Below, piece after piece: positions 44,907 through 53,371 of a stretch of 57,103 nucleotides of DNA (positions are counted from its first letter, which is position 1; the number at the start of each line of letters is the position of its first letter). The notes under the pieces were generated by a model. That model was not told the origin of the DNA and did no database searches. It saw nothing but the letters and a program-made list of their open reading frames with translations. The DNA comes from DASZTU01 sp035493835. Its GTDB lineage: Bacteria > Pseudomonadota > Alphaproteobacteria > Rhizobiales > Devosiaceae. Position numbers and translations under genes: made by a program. The DNA lies in the NCBI GenBank assembly GCA_035493835.1, contig DATJHO010000129.1:1-57103 (forward strand). The letters are read 5' to 3'.

Positions 44907-45881
44907 ATGCGCCGCCTTCTTGCCGTGACTCTCGTGTTGGCCGGCCTTGCCGGTCCTGCGCTTGCCGCTGACGACACGCTCGTCCTCTATACGAGCCAGC
45001 CCAATACCGACGCCCAGAAGACCGCTGACGCCTTCATGGCCGCCAATCCCGGCGTGAAGGTCGAATGGGTGCGCGACGGTACGCCCAAGATCATCGCCAA
45101 GCTCCGCGCCGAGATTGCGGCCGGCTCGCCCCAGCCCGACGTGCTGCTGATCTCTGACGTCGTGACCATGGAGAGCCTCAAGAAGGACAACCTGCTTCAG
45201 GCCTATCAGAGCGCCAAGACGGCCGGCTTCCAGGCCGACCTGATGGACAAGGACCACACCTACTTCTCCACCAAGCTGATCACCACCGGCATCGTCTACA
45301 ACAAGAAGGCGCCGTTCGTGCCGACGAGCTGGCTCGACCTCAAAAAGCCGGAGGCCAAGGGCCAGGTCACCATGCCGAGCCCGCTGACTTCGGGCGCCGC
45401 CATGATCCATGCGGTGACCCTCGCCAGCAATCTCAGCGATGGCTGGAACTACTTCTCCGCGCTCGCCAAGAATGGCGCGACCGCGGCGGGCGGTAATGGC
45501 GATGTCGAAACGGCGGTGGCCGGTGGCGACAAGCTCTACGGCATGATCGTCGATTACCTGCCGATCCGCGAGGCGGCCAAGGGCGCCCCCGTCGCCTTCG
45601 TCTTTCCGAAGGAAGGCGTTTCGGCCGTGACCGAGCCGGTCGCCATCCTGAAGTCGGCCAAGCATCTCGAGCTTGCTCAGAAGTTCGTCGATTTCGTGCT
45701 GTCGGATGCCGGCCAGAAGCTGTGGGCCAGCATGGGTTATATCCCCGCCAGCGCTGACGTTGCCCTACCGCCCGGCTACCCGGATCGCGCCTCGATCAAG
45801 GTTCTCGGCTATGATGCGGCTCAGGCTGTTGCCAACGACGCCGACAACAAGGCCAAGTTCAGCGACATTTTCAGCCAGTAG
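44907..45881 (+). CDS. ABC transporter substrate-binding protein, Fe3+/2-aminoethylphosphonate/polyamine type
   Basis: A periplasmic binding protein of 324 residues. Signal peptide 1-21 (ALA-ADD). The mature part starts DTLVLYTSQPNTDAQKTADA and has VEWVRDGTPKIIAKLRAEI and SPQPDVLLISDVVTME, the layout of FbpA/AfuA and phosphonate binding proteins. The iron-ligand tyrosine pair of FbpA is not evident, so the ligand is uncertain. It is followed by the fused permease gene after a repeat-rich gap. Confidence 0.85.
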   Translation: MRRLLAVTLVLAGLAGPALAADDTLVLYTSQPNTDAQKTADAFMAANPGVKVEWVRDGTPKIIAKLRAEIAAGSPQPDVLLISDVVTMESLKKDNLLQAYQSAKTAGFQADLMDKDHTYFSTKLITTGIVYNKKAPFVPTSWLDLKKPEAKGQVTMPSPLTSGAAMIHAVTLASNLSDGWNYFSALAKNGATAAGGNGDVETAVAGGDKLYGMIVDYLPIREAAKGAPVAFVFPKEGVSAVTEPVAILKSAKHLELAQKFVDFVLSDAGQKLWASMGYIPASADVALPPGYPDRASIKVLGYDAAQAVANDADNKAKFSDIFSQ

Positions 45882-45899
45882 GATGAAGCACGGCGGTGA

Positions 45900-46095
45900 C
45901 ACATCGTCTCCCTCCCTGTTGCGGGGAGGGGGCAGGGGTGGGGGTTGTTGCCGCGCGCTCGGCGCTCGCGAAACAGCCCCCGCTCGGCTGCCACCACCCT
46001 CCCTGCAAGGGGGAGAGACGATGTGGCGCGGCCTCGTCTTTGCCCACCTTCTCCGCTTGCGGGAGAAGGTGGCGTGCAGCGCCGGATGAGGGGGC
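45900..46095. repeat. Intergenic repeat cluster overlapping the permease start
   Basis: Several palindromic units: GCGGGGAGGGGGCAGGGGTG near 45920, CCACCCTCCCTGCAAGGGGG near 46000, and a long hairpin CCACCTTCTCC..GGGAGAAGGTGG at 46044-46072, followed by GCGTGCAGCGCCGGATGAGG. These are common Hyphomicrobiales intergenic repeats. The proposed permease start codon (46086) lies inside the last unit. Confidence 0.7.
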
Positions 46096-47765
46096 AAGCC
46101 GCGCGCACTGCGCTTCCGGTGCTGCTTCTCCTGATCGTCATCGGCGGCGCGTCGCTGCTGCCGATCCTCCGCTTGCTGGCGATGGCCGTCGCCCCTGCCG
46201 GCAGCATTGATTTCTCTCCCCTCCTCAAGCTTTTCGCGCGCGCCACCGTCATCCGCGCCACGCTCAACACCCTCGATACCTCCGTCTTCGGCATGGTGGT
46301 AGCGGTGCTGATCGGCGGGCCCGCTGCCCTCCTCGTGTCGATGACCGACCTCCCGTGCCGCCGGGCCTTGGGCTTTCTGCTGCTGATCCCGCTGATGGTC
46401 GCGCCGCAGATCACCGCCCTTTCCTGGGCGCATCTGCTCGGTCCCTCGAGCACGCTGCTCAATCTCTTCGGCATCGCCCCGCCGGCGGGTGCCGGCAACC
46501 CACTGCTCGGCCGCGGCGGCATCATCCTGCTTTATGGCGTGCAGGAAGCGCCGATCGTCTTCGTCACCCTGCGCGCCGGCCTCGCCGGCATTCCGCGTGA
46601 CTTCATCGAGGCGGCGCGCGGCTCGGGCGCTTATCCGCTGAGGGCACTCTTCGACATCGTCCTGCCCCTGATGCGGCCCTATCTCGTCGCGGGCGCGGCT
46701 CTGGCGTTTGTCGGCTGCGTCGGCAATTTCGGCATTCCCGCGCTGCTCGGGCTGCCGGTCGGTTATCTGACCCTGTCGACGCTCATCTACCAGCAGCTTT
46801 CGAGCATGGGCCCCGAGGTCTTGCCGCAGGTGGCGGGCCTTTCCGTCGTGGTCGGGGTGCTGGCACTGGCAGGTGTCGGTGTCCAGTTTCTCGCCTTGAG
46901 CGGCCGCAACCGCCAGTTCGCGACAGCCGCGCCGGCGAGGCTCGAACTCGGCCGCTGGCGCCTGCCGGTCGCCGTCCTCGTCGGGCTGTTCCTGCTGGTG
47001 ATGATCGTCCTTCCGGTCGCCGGCCTTGTCGGCACCGCGCTGATCCCCGCATATGGCGTGCCGCTGACGCCGGCAACGCTTACTTTCGACAACTTCGCCG
47101 AGGTGCTTTTGCGGCAGGCCTCCACCGTCCGGGCCTTCTCCAACTCCACTTGGCTAGCGGGCGGCGCAGCGCTGATCCTCGCCGCGCTCGCCATTCCGCT
47201 CGCCGTCGCCGCCGATCCCCTGCCGCGTGCCGCCCGCCGAGCCGTGCAGGGCGTGGCCGACCTCTCCTACGCCCTCCCCGGCGTCGCGCTGTCGATTGCC
47301 GTGATCCTCTTGTTTCTCCGGCCCTTGCCACTGATCGGCAGCCTCTACGCCACAGCCTCGATCATCCTCGTCGCCTATCTCATGCGCTTCCTGCCTTTGG
47401 CGCTGAAGCCGGTGGCGACCGCGGTCAACCAAATACCGAGCGATCTCATGGAGGCCGCGGCCTCCTCCGGCGCCGGCCCGCTGCGGCGCCTCATGACCAT
47501 CACCGCCCCCCTCGCCGCGCCCTCGGCCATCGCCGGAGCCCTGCTGGTATTCATGAGCGCCTTCAGCGAACTGACCGTCTCGGCGCTCCTCTGGTCGGGC
47601 GGGCACGAGACGGTGGGCGTAATCCTCTTCAGCCTTGAGGGTGCTGGCCTCGCCACCCAGGCGGCCGCCGTTGCCGTGACGACGATCGTCGTCGTTGTCG
47701 TGCTACTGCTGGCGGTCGATCGCCTTGGCCGCCGCCTGCCGGCCGGCGTGCTGCCCTGGCGGTAG
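46086..47765 (+). CDS. ABC transporter permease, fused two-domain (FbpB/ThiP type)
   Basis: An inner-membrane permease of 559 residues with about 12 helices in two halves. Each half has an EAA loop: EAARGSGAYPLRALFDIVLP and EAAASSGAGPLRRLMTI. This fused form is typical of iron, thiamine and phosphonate importers. The start ATG at 46086 lies in a dispersed repeat and has no close ribosome binding site, so the true start may differ. Pairs with the binding protein upstream. Confidence 0.88.
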   Translation: MRGQAARTALPVLLLLIVIGGASLLPILRLLAMAVAPAGSIDFSPLLKLFARATVIRATLNTLDTSVFGMVVAVLIGGPAALLVSMTDLPCRRALGFLLLIPLMVAPQITALSWAHLLGPSSTLLNLFGIAPPAGAGNPLLGRGGIILLYGVQEAPIVFVTLRAGLAGIPRDFIEAARGSGAYPLRALFDIVLPLMRPYLVAGAALAFVGCVGNFGIPALLGLPVGYLTLSTLIYQQLSSMGPEVLPQVAGLSVVVGVLALAGVGVQFLALSGRNRQFATAAPARLELGRWRLPVAVLVGLFLLVMIVLPVAGLVGTALIPAYGVPLTPATLTFDNFAEVLLRQASTVRAFSNSTWLAGGAALILAALAIPLAVAADPLPRAARRAVQGVADLSYALPGVALSIAVILLFLRPLPLIGSLYATASIILVAYLMRFLPLALKPVATAVNQIPSDLMEAAASSGAGPLRRLMTITAPLAAPSAIAGALLVFMSAFSELTVSALLWSGGHETVGVILFSLEGAGLATQAAAVAVTTIVVVVVLLLAVDRLGRRLPAGVLPWR

Positions 47766-48101
47766 AGGGTGATCCCCTAACTTCAGGTGGTGAGCGGCTT
47801 CGCTCAGGCGGCGGCACCAATATGGATCGCCCGGAGACGGCCCCTCATCCGAGGCGTCGACCTCTCTCCCAGAGGCAAGCCGTTGTGCGGTCCCGGCAGC
47901 AGCGCCCTGGCGTTCGGTCACAGCCTCGACCCCATCGTCATCCCCGGGCTTGACCGGCTTGACCCGGGGACCCGTGCGGCCATGCCAGCACCACCGAAGC
48001 ACGTGGCCCGGCATCATGGGTGGCCGGGTCAAGCCCGACCATGACGGAGGCAGGAGGGGCAATGCTCCAGCAAATGGGACACGCTCCCGGGGAGCAGTTA
48101 C
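47766..48101. repeat. Repeat-rich gap between convergent permease and ATPase genes
   Basis: About 335 bases. Includes GTCATCCCCGGGCTTGACCG near 47940 and GGCCGGGTCAAGCCCGACCA near 48022, a facing pair of a repeat type common in this order. Open frames here are carried by the repeat and lack start signals. Confidence 0.6.
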
Positions 48102-49133
48102 TCAGCGCGGTTCGGCCGGCACAACCCACGCATCCGAAACCGCAATCCTGACCTCGGCGCCCATTTCCACCGGCGCCGCCACGTCGAGCACCAGCCGCTC
48201 GCCCGTGCCTTCGAGCGCCGCCAGCACCTCGTAAACCGGGCCCTTGTAGCTCAAATCGACCACGCGCGCCGGAATGCCGTCCTCGCCCAGCCGCAATGCC
48301 TCGGGGCGCAGCAGGACCTTGGCGGAACCGGCCGCGGCGTGCCCCCTGGCGGGAAAGCGATAGCCAGCAATACCGACTCCCTCCCCATCGCCTTCTGCCG
48401 AGACAACGCTGCCCCGCCCGACAAACCCGGCGATCATGCCGTTGCCCGGCGCCGAATAGATCTCCTGCGGCGTGGCGAATTGCTGGATACGCCCATGATC
48501 GAGCACCGCGATCCGGTCGGCCAGCGCCAGCGCCTCCGCCTGATCGTGCGTCACGTAGACGATCGTCGCCGCAACCCGGCGGCGAATGTCCCGCAACACC
48601 TCGATCATGCTGGCCCGAAGATGGGCATCCAGATTGGCGAGCGGCTCGTCAAAAAGAATGATTCCGGTATCGGCGACGAGGCACCGTGCCAGCGCCACGC
48701 GCTGCCGCTGCCCGCCCGAAAGCTGGTCGACCGGCCGCTTGGCGAAACCTGAAAGGCAGACGACCTCCAGCACGTCGCGGACGCGGGTGCCGATCTCTGC
48801 ACCGGCCATCCCCCGCGTCCTTAGCGGATAGGCGACGTTTTGCGCCACATCCATGTGCGGCCACAGCGCATAGGACTGAAAGACCACGCCGACTTCGCGC
48901 TTTTCCGGCGGGATCTGAATTTGAGGTGACGCTACGACACGATCACCGAACCGGATCGTGCCATCGCTGGGGGCTTCGAACCCGGCGATCAGCCGGAGCA
49001 ATGTCGTCTTGCCGCAGCCCGATGGACCCAGCAGCGCCGTAAAACTGCCCGACGCCAGTTCGAGGTCGATATCGGCAAGGGCGTGATTGGCGCCGAAGCG
49101 CTTGTTGACGGCGTCGAGGATGATGGCGGTCAT
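48102..49133 (-). CDS. ABC transporter ATP-binding protein, FbpC/PotA type
   Basis: 343 residues. Walker A is LLGPSGCGKTTLLRLIAG, the signature LSGGQRQRVALARCL, Walker B ILFDEPLANLDA, and the switch His in VYVTHDQAEALALAD. A C-terminal TOBE-type domain follows. It is the likely energy source for the binding protein and fused permease to its left, yet lies on the opposite strand, convergent with them. Confidence 0.9.
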   Translation of the reverse strand: MTAIILDAVNKRFGANHALADIDLELASGSFTALLGPSGCGKTTLLRLIAGFEAPSDGTIRFGDRVVASPQIQIPPEKREVGVVFQSYALWPHMDVAQNVAYPLRTRGMAGAEIGTRVRDVLEVVCLSGFAKRPVDQLSGGQRQRVALARCLVADTGIILFDEPLANLDAHLRASMIEVLRDIRRRVAATIVYVTHDQAEALALADRIAVLDHGRIQQFATPQEIYSAPGNGMIAGFVGRGSVVSAEGDGEGVGIAGYRFPARGHAAAGSAKVLLRPEALRLGEDGIPARVVDLSYKGPVYEVLAALEGTGERLVLDVAAPVEMGAEVRIAVSDAWVVPAEPR

Positions 49134-49253
49134 GGCGGGTCGTTGGCGATGGAATTTTATCGCCTGATATCATTGTTGCAGGCAATGCGACAGGACGGGA
49201 AAAAGGGCGGGCCATTGCCCGCCCCTCTCGGTCCGCCAACCTTAGACCGCCGA

Positions 49254-50246
49254 TCAGTTTTCCTTGCAGAAACCCGAGTCTTTTTCGTTGCAGGTATCGA
49301 GCCCGGTATAGAGGGGATCCTCGACCGTCTCGCCTTTGATCAGGCTGACCATCACATCGGGCGCCCTGAGCCCCATTTCGAACGGCCGCTGGCCGATCTG
49401 GGCATGGCTGCGTCCTTCGCGGAACGCCTTGGTTTGCGGCGGCAACGTGTCTCCGGCGACGATGATCAGATCCTTCGACTTCAGCCGGCTCATCACCTGG
49501 TCGGTGTTTTGCGCATAGGCCTGCGGCCCGAACTGCGCCCAGCCGCCGACGAGAATGAACGCCCCGAGATCAGGATGGGCCGTGAACGTATCCGCCATCT
49601 GCTGGTTGGCGAGGTCCGTCTGGTCATTGGTGAACAGCGGGCAGCCCTGGATTTCGGTCCAGCCATTCTGCCCGGTCAGCCGCTCGACATCCTTGGCGCC
49701 GGCGACGGTGTCGCGGAAGCCGGCAGCGCGGGCGGCGATGTTGGCCGCGGCGGGGTTACCCAACTGCAGGCAGACGCTGGCCCCCTTGGGCTTGAGCGCC
49801 ATTGCCTCCTTGGCCATGTTGACGCCCATCAGATAATTGTCGGTGCCCAGATAAGTCTTGCGCAGCGCCTTGTCGGCCGGCAGCAGGTCGGCGTCGATCG
49901 TCATGATCGGCATCTTCGGCTGCGCGGTCTTGAGCATGTTCGCCATGGCCGGCGCGTTGGAGGGCGAAATCGCGATTGCCGAAACGCCCTTGGTGATCAG
50001 GTCGTTGACAATCTGCACCTCGCCGGCCTCATCCGCGCTCGAGGCGGGGCCGGTGTAGAGGCAGGTATATTCGCTGTCGGGGTGATCGGTGTTCCACTTC
50101 TCGCACCCCAGGTGCACCTGCTCGAAGAACGGATTGTCCAGGCCTTTGACCACTATCGCCAAGGTCTTCTTTTCTTGACCCTGAGCACCCGTTGCGGCGA
50201 GCACCATCATGGCGATGCCGGCCACCATAAACAGGCTCTTCTTCAT
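49254..50246 (-). CDS. Sugar ABC transporter substrate-binding protein (ribose/fructose class)
   Basis: 330 residues of the RbsB-like periplasmic fold. Signal peptide 1-23 (GAQGQ). KKTLAIVVKGLDNPFFEQVH is the classic opening, followed by AIAISPSNAPAMANMLK and PIMTIDADLLPADKALR. Cysteines appear in pairs (GCEKW/YTCLY; CNEK/GFCKEN). ATG 50246 was chosen because AGGAG sits 5 bases before it. It is divergent from the ATPase and permease genes that should complete the importer. Confidence 0.88.
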   Translation of the reverse strand: MKKSLFMVAGIAMMVLAATGAQGQEKKTLAIVVKGLDNPFFEQVHLGCEKWNTDHPDSEYTCLYTGPASSADEAGEVQIVNDLITKGVSAIAISPSNAPAMANMLKTAQPKMPIMTIDADLLPADKALRKTYLGTDNYLMGVNMAKEAMALKPKGASVCLQLGNPAAANIAARAAGFRDTVAGAKDVERLTGQNGWTEIQGCPLFTNDQTDLANQQMADTFTAHPDLGAFILVGGWAQFGPQAYAQNTDQVMSRLKSKDLIIVAGDTLPPQTKAFREGRSHAQIGQRPFEMGLRAPDVMVSLIKGETVEDPLYTGLDTCNEKDSGFCKEN

Positions 50247-50655
50247 AGCCACTCCTCCCTAGGTTAAGCATAGGCCTCCTCGCGGGGCCATAAGCGGATC
50301 AGCGCCGTACCGCTTCAGTCGAGATCATCAGTCCTGGGAAAACTACTTTCGCCCCGCTCCACCCATTGGGGGAGCAAGCCGGAAGCAGACTTGCCAATCG
50401 AAACCAGGCTCCTCCAAACCCGGACCGGACATCGACAATTGCCTTGTTGTCGGCACTTGCGCTCTACACAAATAGTCTTACTGATGACACAGTCATTTCG
50501 TCAACACAGCATTTGGATAGCAACTACAACTAAGTTCTTGCGATCAACAACATAGTTTGTAGGATCAGGGAGATCGCAGTACCGGCCTACGGAACAATCC
50601 GGAGCCGGGGCGAAGGCAGCATTCATCGATGCTGCCTTTTGGGAGGATGGCCGCC
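50247..50655. promoter_or_regulatory. Divergent control region of a sugar ABC importer
   Basis: About 400 bases, AT-rich in the middle. ATGACACAGTCAT at 50484-50496 is a 13-base palindrome and a possible operator. TTGCGA and TAGGAT, 16 bases apart near 50537-50564, could be a -35/-10 pair for the rightward genes. All by eye. Confidence 0.35.
50615..50640 (+). terminator. Terminator-like hairpin abutting the ATPase ribosome binding site
   Basis: Perfect 8-bp stem GGCAGCAT/ATGCTGCC with a 6-base loop followed by TTTT, then GGGAGG (the ribosome binding site) at once. It has the form of a factor-independent terminator or attenuator, located 15 bases before the proposed start codon. Confidence 0.65.
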
Positions 50656-51387
50656 GTGGCGGTGCTCGAACTCGAAAATATTTCCAAGCACTATGGCGCC
50701 ATCACCGCGCTGACCGGGGTATCGCTGACGCTCAACGAGGGAGAGGTGCTGGGCCTGGTGGGCGACAACGGCGCCGGCAAGTCAACGCTGGTCAAGATCG
50801 TGGCCGGCAACTTCCAACCCAGCGAAGGCCACATCCGTATCGCCGGCAGGGAAACCCTGCTCCATAGCCCCAAGGACGCCCGTTCCAAGGGGATCGAGAT
50901 CGTCTACCAGGACCTGGCCCTCGCCGACAACCTTTCGGCCGCGGCGAACATCTTCCTCGGCCGCGAGTTGACCGGCCGCTTCGGCCTGCTCGACTATCGA
51001 GCCATGTACAAGGGCGCCGCCGGCCTCTTCGCCGAGCTCAAATCCGAAACGCGCCCGCGCGATCTCGTCCGGCGCATGTCGGGCGGCCAGCGGCAGGCGG
51101 TCGCCATCGCCCGCACCCGGCTCTCGGACCCCCAAATCGTGTTGATGGACGAGCCCACCGCCGCCATCAGCGTGCGGCAGGTGAAGGAGGTGCTTAACCT
51201 CATCCGCCGCCTCAAGGAACAGGGCATCGCTGTGGTGCTGATCAGCCACCGCATTCCCGATATTTTCGATGTCTGCGACCGGATCGTCGTGCTGCGCCGG
51301 GGCAGCAAGGTCGCCGACAAGCCTATTCTCGACAGTTCGCCCGAGGAAGTCACCGGCCTTATCACCGGAGCGATCAAGGCCGCCTAG
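50656..51387 (+). CDS. Sugar ABC transporter ATP-binding protein, single-domain (FrcA-like)
   Basis: 243 residues with one nucleotide-binding domain, unlike the two-domain RbsA type. Walker A is LVGDNGAGKSTLVKIVAG, the signature MSGGQRQAVAIAR, Walker B IVLMDEPTAAISV, and the switch His in VVLISHRIPDIFD. Single-domain ATPases of this kind occur in FrcBCA-like fructose/ribose importers. The start is uncertain: GTG 50656 lies 9 bases after GGGAGG; ATG 50647 directly touches it. Confidence 0.88.
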   Translation: MAVLELENISKHYGAITALTGVSLTLNEGEVLGLVGDNGAGKSTLVKIVAGNFQPSEGHIRIAGRETLLHSPKDARSKGIEIVYQDLALADNLSAAANIFLGRELTGRFGLLDYRAMYKGAAGLFAELKSETRPRDLVRRMSGGQRQAVAIARTRLSDPQIVLMDEPTAAISVRQVKEVLNLIRRLKEQGIAVVLISHRIPDIFDVCDRIVVLRRGSKVADKPILDSSPEEVTGLITGAIKAA

Positions 51388-51424
51388 TGGCGGATGCCGG
51401 CATGCCGGCCTACAGGGAGATCTC

Positions 51425-52456
51425 ATGAGCGCCGACAGTTCGCTGCAAGATTTCATCGGCCAGCAGACACACAGGAGTTTTTGGGCCTGGATGCTATCCC
51501 GGCAGGTGTTCTGGGTGGCGCTAGCGGCCGTCCTCGCCTGCATCGCCCTGTCGACGCTCACCTCGACCTTCGCGACGCCGCAAAACCTCTTCAACGTCAC
51601 CCGCAACTTCGCCTTTGTCGGCATCATGGCGCTCGGGATGACCATTGTCATCATTTCGGGCGGCATCGATTTGTCGGTCGGCTCGACGGTTCTGATCGCC
51701 GGCGTCGTCACCGCCGTGCTGATGACAAGCGGCCTGCCGCTCTGGGTGGCGATGCCGGCGGCTGTCGGCGCGTGCCTGTTCGTCGGGCTGGTCAACGGCA
51801 TCTTCATCGCCGTGCTCGGCATGCCGCCCTTCGTCGTGACGCTCGGCATGATGTCGATCGCGCGCAGCATCGGGCAGGTGCTGACGCAAAACCGGATGAT
51901 CTATACATTTGGCCCTGACCAGGCGCTGCTGCTATCGATCGGCGGCGGCTCACAGACCATCCCCCTGCCCTTCCTCGACCATCTGCCGATCCCTAACCCG
52001 CTGATCGTGCTCGTCGTGCTCACGATCATCACCTCCTTCGTGCTGCGCTGGACCAAGTGGGGCCGCTACGTCTTCGCGCTCGGCGGCAACGAAAAGGCCG
52101 CCGTGCTCACGGGCGTGCCGGTCAAAACCGTCAAGATTTCGGTCTATATGGTTGCGGCGCTGGCTGCCGGGATCACCGGTTTCCTCGAAACCGGCTGGCT
52201 CGGCAGCGTCACCAACAGCCTCGGATCCGGGCTCGAACTCACGGTGATCGCCGCCAGCGTCATCGGCGGCGCCAACCTCGCCGGCGGCATCGGCACCGCG
52301 CTCGGGGCGGTGGTTGGCGCGGTGCTGATCGAGGTGATCCGCAACAGCCTGATTCTCCTCGGCATCAGCACGTTCTGGCAGGGCACATTCGTCGGCAGCT
52401 TTATCGTGCTCGCCGTGGCGTTCGACCGGCTGCGCAACCAGGAAACCAGCGAGTGA
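51425..52456 (+). CDS. Sugar ABC transporter permease, RbsC/FrcC type
   Basis: 343 residues with 8-10 hydrophobic helices. Family motifs: GMTIVIISGGIDLSVGSTV, GMPPFVVTLGMMSIARSI and ALGGNEKAAVLTGVPV. AGGGAGATCTC precedes the ATG. It forms an operon with the ATPase gene 37 bases upstream; the divergent binding-protein gene completes the set. Confidence 0.92.
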   Translation: MSADSSLQDFIGQQTHRSFWAWMLSRQVFWVALAAVLACIALSTLTSTFATPQNLFNVTRNFAFVGIMALGMTIVIISGGIDLSVGSTVLIAGVVTAVLMTSGLPLWVAMPAAVGACLFVGLVNGIFIAVLGMPPFVVTLGMMSIARSIGQVLTQNRMIYTFGPDQALLLSIGGGSQTIPLPFLDHLPIPNPLIVLVVLTIITSFVLRWTKWGRYVFALGGNEKAAVLTGVPVKTVKISVYMVAALAAGITGFLETGWLGSVTNSLGSGLELTVIAASVIGGANLAGGIGTALGAVVGAVLIEVIRNSLILLGISTFWQGTFVGSFIVLAVAFDRLRNQETSE

Positions 52457-52492
52457 GCGGTGAGGGCATTGCTCCAGGTGGCGAGGCATCAA

Positions 52493-52521
52493 GATGGACC
52501 CCGGCCTACGCCGGGGTGACG
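52493..52521. repeat. Single REP-like element
   Basis: GATGGACCCCGG..CCGGGGTGACG, the same unit as at 18093 and 27966, but unpaired. It sits between convergent permease and dehydrogenase genes. Confidence 0.75.
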
Positions 52522-52573
52522 CAGTGGGTGGGGCGAGGTGGACGGAAATTCGGCCGCCACCGGCCCGAACAAC

Positions 52574-53317
52574 TCAATACGTCGCCCTGCCCCCGGACAG
52601 GTCGAACACCGAAGCGGTGGTGAACGAGTTCTCCTTAGTCGCCAGCCAGCAGATCATCGAGGCGGCTTCGGACAATTCCAGCATCCGGGCACGCGGGATT
52701 TTTGCGAGAATCATCTTCAGGAATTCCGGATCCTGGCTCATGGCCATCGTGGTCTTGGCGACGGCCGGGGTCACTGCATTGACGGCGATATCGTACTTGG
52801 CCAGCTCCTTGCCGAGCGATTTCGTCAGCGCGATCACCCCCGCCTTGGTCGCGGAATAGGCCGGGGCGCCCGGATTGCCCTCCTTGCCAGCGACTGAACT
52901 GAGGTTGACGATCCGGCCGTAATTTTGCGCGATCATGTGGGGCACCAGCGCGCGGCACATGTAGAACGTGCCGATCAGGCCCACATGCACCACGTCTTCG
53001 AACGCCTGGGTCGGGTACTCCCACGTGTTGGCGTTCGGCCCCACGATCGCGGCGTTGTTGATCAGGATGTCGACCTTGCCGAAGCGCTCAAGCGTTGCCT
53101 TGACGCCTGCGTCGACGGATTCGATGCTGCCGATATCGGCGACCAGCGCCTGCAGCCGGTCGGACTTTTCCGCGAGCGCCGCGACCAGCTTTTCGTCGCG
53201 ATCCCACACCGAAACGCTGCCGCCATTGGCGAGAATGAGTTCGGCGACTGCGAGCCCGATCCCCTGCCCGCCGCCGGTAACGATCGCCACACGGTCGGCA
53301 AAATCATAGCTATTCAT
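52574..53317 (-). CDS. Short-chain dehydrogenase/reductase, likely sugar-acid catabolic
   Basis: 247 residues. The cofactor motif is IVTGGGQGIGLAVAE, the structural motif INNAAIVGPN, and the catalytic residues are Ser in NLSSVAGKEG and Tyr/Lys in YSATKAGVIAL. The C-terminus FTTASVFDLSGGRATY resembles dehydrogenases of 2-keto-3-deoxy-rhamnonate/fuconate pathways. Placement behind a rhamnose-type importer supports that, but the substrate is inferred. Last gene of that operon. Confidence 0.85.
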   Translation of the reverse strand: MNSYDFADRVAIVTGGGQGIGLAVAELILANGGSVSVWDRDEKLVAALAEKSDRLQALVADIGSIESVDAGVKATLERFGKVDILINNAAIVGPNANTWEYPTQAFEDVVHVGLIGTFYMCRALVPHMIAQNYGRIVNLSSVAGKEGNPGAPAYSATKAGVIALTKSLGKELAKYDIAVNAVTPAVAKTTMAMSQDPEFLKMILAKIPRARMLELSEAASMICWLATKENSFTTASVFDLSGGRATY

Positions 53318-53371
53318 CTAACCACCTTCGAAATGAATTGGGGCGGCGCTGCCGCCGCCCCGGTTGCGCGA

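Noticed and set aside
47787..48044. An 85-codon frame between the permease and ATPase genes
   Set aside because: It is made largely of intergenic repeat sequence.
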